From the NCBI RefSeq assembly GCF_021462225.1, contig NC_061812.1, positions 42,267,363-42,331,362 on the forward strand: 64,000 nt of DNA, given 5' to 3'. Source of the stretch: Girardinichthys multiradiatus. Taxonomy: Eukaryota > Chordata > Actinopteri > Cyprinodontiformes > Goodeidae. Made by a program: the position numbers and the translations under genes. Below the pieces are notes generated by a model. That model ran no database searches and was not told the origin of the DNA. It saw only the letters and a list, made by a program, of their open reading frames with translations. Numbering within the stretch: the stretch's first letter is position 1; each line of letters begins with the position of its first letter. Positions 57,137-64,000 of the stretch are shown piece by piece.

Positions 57137-57445
57137 AACAATAATTAATTTAACAATAATGTCCAATTCCAGAGCTCTAAGCTTTGCTGTATGTTTTTCT
57201 TATTGTAGATATTTTTCACAAAAAAAATAAAATTTATTGAAAAATGGAAACCATTCTCCAATACAGTGTACAATCATTCAAATTCACTTCAGCTGGAAAG
57301 AAATATAAATATTACTGTAAGCTATTAGCATTATAAGGTCTACAAAAGAATATGCATTTTAACTTTTTCAACATTTATCACCACATTTAGTGTTGTGGAA
57401 GGATAATGCTACATGGCTTTGAATTTTTCCCAAATAAAAACAAAT
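57137..57445. other. Non-coding AT-rich DNA
   Basis: No gene seen; A/T runs near 57218-57232. Confidence 0.5.
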
Positions 57446-57565
57446 TGTGATGGATTGGCGACTTGTCCATCGTGTACCCTGCCTCTCGCCCATAGACTGC
57501 TGGAAATAGGTACCAGCTCCCCCGTGACCCACTATGGAATAAGTGGTGTAGAAGGTGAATGAATG
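57446..57565 (+). repeat. Dispersed fish repeat (GATGGATTGGCGACTTGTCC type)
   Basis: The phrases GGCGACTTGTCCAT, ACCCTGCCTCTCGCCC and ACCAGCTCCCCCGTGACC occur in this order in a very common teleost repeat, probably a LINE/SINE 3' end. It ends in GAATGAATGAA. Confidence 0.6.
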
Positions 57566-57574
57566 AAAAACAAA

Positions 57575-59740
57575 TGCTTTACACCTATATTTGGCCCCTT
57601 TACTTTCATATGCCTAAATAAAATCCAGTGCAGCCAGCAGCTTTCAGAAAGCACCCAATTACTAAACAGAGTCCACCTCTTTGTGGTTTACTTTTACAAA
57701 AAATGCAGCAGTTTTGTGGTGGTCTCAGAGGTTTCCTAGAGAACATTAGTGAAAAAATAGCATCAGACCAGCAGGTCAAACTGTTGACATGACAACTGTT
57801 ATGCAGCCTGCAAATCTGGCCTTTATGGAAGTGTAGCAAAAAAAAAAACAAATCATCATTTAAACAAGCTTAAATGGTGGTGATCCAATGTGCAAAATGC
57901 TATGTGTGGCAGAACAATTGTACTGCACATCATCCTAAACATACCATCTCCACAGAGAAACCACACATCATGCTTTGGGGATGCTTTTCTTCATCAGAAA
58001 CAGGAAGCTGGTCAGAGTTGAAAGAAAGATGGAGCTAAATAGAATAGAATAGAATAGAATAGAATAGAATAGAATAGAATAGAATAGAATAGAATAGAGA
58101 AGAAAATGATATAATTTTTTATTGTCAATGAAAAACAGTTTTAAGCTCTCAGTGGGCAGTGTGAATGTCACACACATTTACTGTATACACAAAAAAAATG
58201 CAATAGATAATACACAAAGAAAAGGCTATCAAATCTCAGGATATTTACTACTTTTGGTAAATAAGGTGTCTTGTGATAAGGGTGATTGATTGGAATGCTC
58301 TGGGATGAAAACAGTTTTTGTGTCTGTTGGTCTTGGTGTTTCTGAAACTTTTTCGAGATGAAAGTGGAGAGAACAGAATGTGTCCAGGGTGAGTGGAGTC
58401 TGCTACAATGATGCAGGCTTGCTTCTGGAGATTCCAGGTATAAATGTCTGTCAGAGAGGGCAGCTGTGATCCAATAACATGTTCTGCTGTCCTCACCACC
58501 CGGTGCAGGTTCTTCCTGTTCTCCTGTGAGCAGCTAAAGAACCACACAGTACAGCAAAACACCAGGATGTTCTTTATCACTAGCCTGTAGAGGTTTGTGA
58601 GCAGCTGGTGAGAGAGATGGACGCACTTTAACCTCCTGAATAAATAAAGTCCATTTTACGCTTTCTCCATTTGGTTTGTGTGTTCCAGGTGAGGTCAGCA
58701 GAGATGTGGACACCTAGGAACTTGAAGTTCTCTACTCTCTCAACCTCCTCGCTGCATATCAAAAGAGGAGTGTGTGTGGTACGCCTAGATTTCCTGTAGT
58801 CTATTATTACTTCATTTGTCTTTGATATGAGGAGGTCATTATTAGGTTATATAGGTTATTTTTCTATTACCTCAGTGTCAAGTGCAGGACCTCCTCTCTG
58901 TAGGCTGACACATTATCATCAGAAATTAGACCTATAACACTGGTGTCGTCAGCAAACTTGACTATGGTGTTGTTGGTGTGAATGGAGAAACAATCATGAA
59001 TAAATATTGAATAGAGAATGGGGCTGAGGACACACCCCTGGGGTGTCCCTGTGTTCAGGATGAGTGTTGATGATGTGTGCTTACCCATCCAGATGGTCTG
59101 TGATCTGTTAATTAAGGAAATCCATAATACATATACACTGTGAACTACCAAGGCCCACGTCTCTCAGGTTATTAGCCAGCTTATTTGGAATAACGGTGTT
59201 AAAGGCAGAACTGAAGAGCAGTTTTAATGTGTGAGATGATAAATCTTTAGAGGACAGTCTTCGAAGAAAACCTGTTAGAGGTACAAAACCTGGATGGCAG
59301 TTTACATTTCTGCATAAAAATCACCTCAAGCACACAGCCAGAGCTACAATGGAATAGTTTAAATCAAAGCCTATTCACTTGTTAGAATGGCCCAGTCAAA
59401 GTCCAGACCTAAATCCAACTGAGAATATTTGGCACCAATTCAAAATTGATGTTCACAGATATTTTGCACCCAGTTTTTCTGAGCTTCAGCTAATTTGTAA
59501 AGACAGTGAAAACATTTCAGTCCCTAGATTGCAAAGCTGGAAGAAATTCCAAAGAGGTATTGACTCATAAGGGCTGATATATAATGCATAAATCAAACTT
59601 TCAGATTTTTAATTCAGTAAAATGTTAAAAAAAAAACTTTATTTTGTTGCTACTTAGAATGGTCCAGTCAAAGGGCCAATATGCACTGCTTTGTTTTGGT
59701 CCATCACATAAAATCCAGATAAAACACATCTTTTGTAAAC
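57575..59740 (+). mobile_element. Decayed Tc1 relic split by a Rex1-type LINE
   Basis: Left part (57575-58037): leader with CTAAATAAAATCCAGTGCAG, then GCCTTTATGGAAGTGTAGCA and TGCTTTGGGGATGCTTTTCT. Right part (59250-59740): GAAGAAAACCTGTTAGAG, CACACAGCCAGAGCTACAAT and the frame MLEWPSQSPDLNPTENIWHQ (59379-59570), which carries the catalytic Glu, then the 3' region. Both halves belong to the same Tc1 family in the same orientation, with internal deletions. The relics at 20811 and 40014 look like the same lineage. Confidence 0.82.
58038..59249 (-). mobile_element. Rex1-type LINE, 5'-truncated, nested in Tc1 relic
   Basis: The minus-strand 3' tail is a perfect run of AATAG units (58038-58097). 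The body shows RT pieces: SSAFNTVIPNKLANNLRDVG, NTGTPQGCVLSPILYSIFIH, NTIVKFADDTSVIGLI with the FADD pair (about 58940), and the C-terminal HRVVRTAEHVIGSQLPSLTD and DSTHPGHILFSPLSSRKSFR. There are stops and shifts between 58580 and 58867. The AATAG tail and FADD RT fit Rex1/Babar. Confidence 0.8.
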
Positions 59741-61744
59741 ATGATGACCAAATAATTTTATAGGCTGTCTTAGTTTTTCTGGATGAAATACTGCCTTTAA
59801 TTGAAATCAGACTATTTAATCTGTTGTTCTGCTTCCATAATTACTGCTACTTAATAAATAAAATAAAGACCAAACTTGAAAGTTTTTACAAGATTTCCTA
59901 AACATGGTCAAATTAAAATCTCATCAAATTCAGTACCATAAACATCAGTTAGTGGCCACCATAAAGCAGCAAAGTAGAAGAATGAATTTGGCTACAGAGC
60001 CCTGTTACACTGGATCATTACAGGATGCATTTGCTTATAACCATCTGTCTTTTACAGAGTGTAGAGCACTAAGGAATGATGATATGTACCATGCGGCTGT
60101 GAATTAATCATGTGACATTCCACATGGCGATTAGTGCCAAATTAAGGTCTCCACAGGGGAACCAAATGAAGTGCTTGCAGATGGCTGTCAATCTTTAACA
60201 ACTTTGGAACGCATCAGTTTCTGTTATCAAAACATAAACCTGTTAGATCTCTGAACAAATTAACAGTGAAATCATTACTTAAATATGAATGCTTATCTTA
60301 CAGTCTCATGAAGTATATGGTATTTATTCAGTGGTGATTTTTGAAATGCTCAAAATCGCTCCCCACCCAGAACGACCAGGATTCCATCAGGGGGTGGCAC
60401 AAATGTGGACCCAGTGTGTTCTCAGTTTGTCTATTTACATGTGTTGTTACAGTGTAAACACTGTAAGAAAACAAGCTGTATATGTCTGAAACCAGTGAAG
60501 GTCACACTGGATTTGAAGATTCCTATTTGATATTGAAGGGTCATTTTGATCTCTTTAAAGGAAATGGACTCACCTCTAGTTCAAAATATGTAATGATAAC
60601 CTGGACACACCCAAAGTTATTTTTACAGCACTAAACAGATTCACTAAAACATATTTACATGTTTATAAAAAAAACTTTATTCTGTTTTGAAAGTAGAAAA
60701 AAAAGAAAACTGTTTCTTTTGTGAGAACAAAATAATGTAAATCAGGCAAAGAATGGGGGGCTCGCCCAGGGAATCAATTATTTAAAAACTGCTCCTGCAT
60801 TTATTTCATTGTTGTTAGGATTTTTAAACCAGCAGCCACTCACCAACACAAGTGCTAAAATCAGACAAGAAAACACTTTACCTTTTTTACCTTTAGAGCT
60901 GCATGTTATCTTATAGGGATCCAGTGAGATGTTGTGTAACTGCGCTGTAAATGTGCAGTGTAAACACTATGACCCAAATGTCTCAGTGCTGGAGGTAAAT
61001 ATTATTGCAGGATTGTCTGGAAGAAATAAAAACTGTTTATGGTGACAGCTAAGTGGGGAGGGAGAGAAAGGAAATGGAAGTGCTTTAGCCTTGATGGAGA
61101 CAGTTCAGTCATCACTATAGCTCAGATACTAACTGCTTGAAGAGATGAAAAACATCAAAACACATCAGAAGCAGGTTCTCTCCCATTTTTTTATTTTCAA
61201 AACTATCTTTAGTGATTAACAACATGGTGATTCTCTGGTTGAAAATAAATTTTGGAATGTTTTTCTTTTTAAGTATTAAGGTTCTATGTTAAAAAGCTTG
61301 TCAGGTTAGGCATCTTTTACCAACTGAATGTCAGTTGGGATTTCTGATACGACTAAAATGGCTCTTTACCTAGGGTGGCATGGCCTTTGGGGTGCAGCAA
61401 ACACTGCAAAAGAAGGTTATGGGATTCCTTTTGCTTATTTTCAGGTCCAGTCAATTTAGAGTAGGCAACCCCTTTAGGCATAGATGGGATGCCTAACGAT
61501 ACAAAAGATGGTATCAGAATAACAGCTTCCAATTCTAGGCTGAATTAAAAGGGCTGTTTCAGACTCTCAGAATGTCCAAAACCTGAAATCTGTTGAATGG
61601 TCAAACCTAAGCTGGAATAACAGTTTGTAATTTGTGAAAGCTTTACTCTATCTTCAACATGCACTGTCATGGCATTTCAGGTATAAGAAGAAGCTGATCG
61701 TGTGCCAGGGTAGCTTTGTTGTACAAAAAGGATACCTGGAGATG
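59741..61744. other. Gene-free stretch
   Basis: No gene or element end recognised. Confidence 0.45.
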
Positions 61745-61748
61745 GTAT

Positions 61749-63577
61749 TGTTAGCATTATGAATCTGAGAATATTATTTAATATTAATATTTTATCAAAT
61801 AATATTTCGGTCTGTTAAAAAAAAAAAAAAAAAAAAGAGTTATCCTGTGAATACCAGCCCAGTAAGGCGATGGTATTAGGACAAAATAGAAAGATGTGAG
61901 ACGAGCTCTGATATTATTGAACAGCATAAACTCTGCACACACATGGAATGAATTCACACAATTTCTTAAAATACAAGAATTTATTAACAAAAATAAGTCA
62001 ACTTAAAGTCAAACATATTTCAATCAACAAACTCTTTACAATGCTAAAACAATCCAACTAAACTACCAAGCAGAATTAAAGAATAACGAAGACTAATGGG
62101 CTATATACAATATAAACAAGTTGATTAAAGATGATTGAAAACCATGACCAAAAGAGTGATGCAACATTACCATGTAATATTTATGTTTGAGAACCAAGGA
62201 TTATCTTGAAGAATCTGGAAATTAAGTTAAGTTAGTCTTGGAACCAACTTAGGCAATAATTAGCATACCTTTAGACAACCATTCACAATGCAAGATCAGG
62301 TAAAATATTATTTTAATAAAATAATGTTTTAAGAATGATCTGCTCAATACAACCCACCTTCTGGATGACTAATTCTCAACGGGATCTCATTAGCTGCCTT
62401 TATTTATTAAAATAATATTCAAAGAAATATTATTAATGGAATATTTTGGAAAAGAGCCACATTTTTCTGGAGAAATGGGGCTTAATGGTGTTTACTTAGT
62501 TATCAAATTTAGTAAAATGATGTTAGGGACACATTATTTACTGGATTGAAAACTAACCTTTCTGGGTAAATATTATTTGGCAGCACGCACGTGTCCTTAG
62601 CTGTTAGCATTTGAAGCTAACAAAGGAGGCTGATAGCAAACACACACCTTTTAAAATACCGTTAATAAAAGGGTTAAAATGCATAAGCACCGACAGCGTG
62701 TTATGGGCGATTTTCTGTGTTTAAAATCACCCTTTAAATAAAGTTTGTCTTAACTTTAAAAACCCACAAACATAGAACACAACCTGAACACGTGTGCTGC
62801 AGACATTCTGCTAGCGCCAAGATAGAGTTCAACACAAACAAAACCAAACTTCATAAAATGAAAAACGTTTAGATCATTTCAATTTAAATCCTTCTATATT
62901 ATTCTGCCCAAACACTTAACCTCATGAACTGTGGTGAGGAACGTTGTCCAGGGCGGCAAAGTTTGAAGAATCGTCCACAGACTTTAAACAGTTAGCTACA
63001 GCTAACCTCCTTAGCTGTAGGGATTGGCGGCTGTTCTATCGGCCGGCCAAACTGCACGTTACTGTAACCACTGTGATGCAATTCCTGTTGTCCTTCTCTC
63101 AGGCAGGGAAAACCGCTGCACTTGGCTTGTAGAGACAGCGTCTCTACTGGGGACTTCTCTGGGACAGTTTGCTTCTGCAGGCCTCAGAGAGAAAGTAAGC
63201 AATGCTTATACCTTAATTTACCCCTTTTTATAAATCAATACCGGATTCTTTCAACAGTAATTCATCACTACTTAACTTGTGCATATGATCGCGGGATCGT
63301 ATGACACCCTTGGATCCAGTTGAAGAGTTTATGTCTGTTTGCCAGCAAAGAGAGACATTAGTTCCTCTCCAGCCAGTCTCTCAGCGGAGTCCCGAGTGGT
63401 AGAGATCGGACCATTGGAAAGGTGGGGGATTTATACGGGCAGTGGCATCATGGGAAGTCCGCCGTTACCCCCAATTCCTAAATTGTGCCGGAAGTAGGTT
63501 AATGTAATTTATTTTGAAAGTTCCAGAAAAGTCCGTACCGCATTTCCTGTTGTAACTCATGGCTGTGGGTCCCAAGA
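61749..63577 (-). mobile_element. 1.83 kb LTR-like repeat, copy 2
   Basis: Second copy of the repeat at 49924-51751, starting TGTTAGCATTATGAATCTGA and ending GTGGGTCCCAAGA. GTAT lies directly at both sides (61745-61748 and 63578-63581), which would fit a 4 bp target duplication of a retroviral-type LTR. It has a private A run at 61818-61837. No coding region accompanies it, so it is probably a solo LTR. Confidence 0.65.
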
Positions 63578-63581
63578 GTAT

Positions 63582-64000
63582 CCTAAGTGCTTGTTTGACT
63601 TTTTTTAATCAAGGCATTGATCTGGCATCAAGGTAGACAGGTTGCATTAATAAAATATGAACCTGTGTTTGTATGACCTTCAACTTGTTGGATTATTTAT
63701 ATTTTGGCACTGTGTGCTTCACTGTATTTGTAAAAACAAACAAAAAAGGTGGGGACCTTTTGTTTTTGCAAAGCACAAGTCTAACCTCAGACAGATTAAT
63801 GGTTGTGACTGTTTTTCCATAAGTAGGTTTGTTTGGACTGTGTATTTATTTGTCCGTGGCGCTGCTGGGGAAGAAGTGACATGTTGGTCAGGTGGGGAGG
63901 GGTTTTGGGGGCACAAATGGAGGAGCTTGCCCATGGCACCATTAAGGTAAGAACCTCCACTGCTGGCAGCACTAAAAGGTACTCTGCAGGAGGGATAATG
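63582..64000. other. Non-coding DNA at window end
   Basis: A 97-codon plus frame (63657-63950) has no family resemblance. Nothing else recognised. Confidence 0.4.

Noticed and set aside
58038..58097. (AATAG)n as an independent microsatellite
   Set aside because: It is the 3' tail of the adjoining Rex1-type LINE.
1..64000. A new defence, biosynthetic or other multi-gene system
   Set aside because: All substantial reading frames belong to known transposable-element families; there is no cluster of unexplained intact genes.

Overview
This 64 kb window looks like teleost fish nuclear DNA. It carries Rex3 and Rex1-type LINEs, an L2-type LINE with an esterase-like ORF1, at least six Tc1/mariner lineages, a THAP9/P-element-like transposase, a Kolobok-like THAP exon flanked by TTAA, and Ty3/gypsy-type solo LTRs. 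No host gene with a confident multi-exon structure, no rRNA or tRNA gene and no CRISPR array was recognised. The species cannot be fixed from sequence reading alone. The window is best described as gene-poor chromatin filled with nested transposable elements of several ages.

Layout, left to right. At 1-2 kb there is a decayed coiled-coil reading frame (minus) and unassigned DNA. At 3.2-4.8 kb lies copy 1 of a 1.6 kb Tc1 family with about 200 bp inverted repeats. At 6.5-10.7 kb a P-element/THAP9-like transposase pseudogene (minus) is split by a 2 kb LINE. At 10.7-12.7 kb a Ty3/gypsy pol fragment abuts it. A short-TIR DD36E-type Tc1 element lies at 13.6-14.8 kb, an internally deleted Kolobok-like element at 16.5-17.4 kb, and a second DD36E-type element at 19.6-20.8 kb with a Tc1 relic fused behind it. 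A nearly full-length Rex3 with 13 bp target duplications fills 21.4-24.8 kb. About 3.3 kb without genes follows.

From 28.1 to 34.7 kb there is a nearly full-length L2-type LINE (minus), with Tc1 copy 2 inserted in its 3' end. Tc1 copy 3 at 35.4-37.0 kb is the only element with an intact transposase frame (334 codons). Three decayed Tc1 relics occupy 37.1-40.7 kb. A gypsy-type solo LTR (42.4-44.8 kb, GCTAC duplications) carries Tc1 copy 4. A second DD36E-type copy of the 13.6 kb family lies at 47.4-48.7 kb and a second solo LTR (CAAAT duplications) at 49.1-49.7 kb. Two 1.83 kb LTR-like repeats lie at 49.9-51.8 and 61.7-63.6 kb. A Rex3 copy truncated at both ends covers 55.1-57.1 kb, and a Tc1 relic split by a Rex1-type LINE covers 57.6-59.7 kb.

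The elements do not work together as a pathway. What the window records is an order of insertion: older LINEs, LTRs and P-like elements interrupted by younger LINEs and by the DD34E Tc1 family, which has the least damaged copies. I did not find a convincing undescribed biological system. The most useful leads are the intact Tc1 copy, the nested insertions, several perfect foldbacks and a few short protein-like frames of unknown origin.
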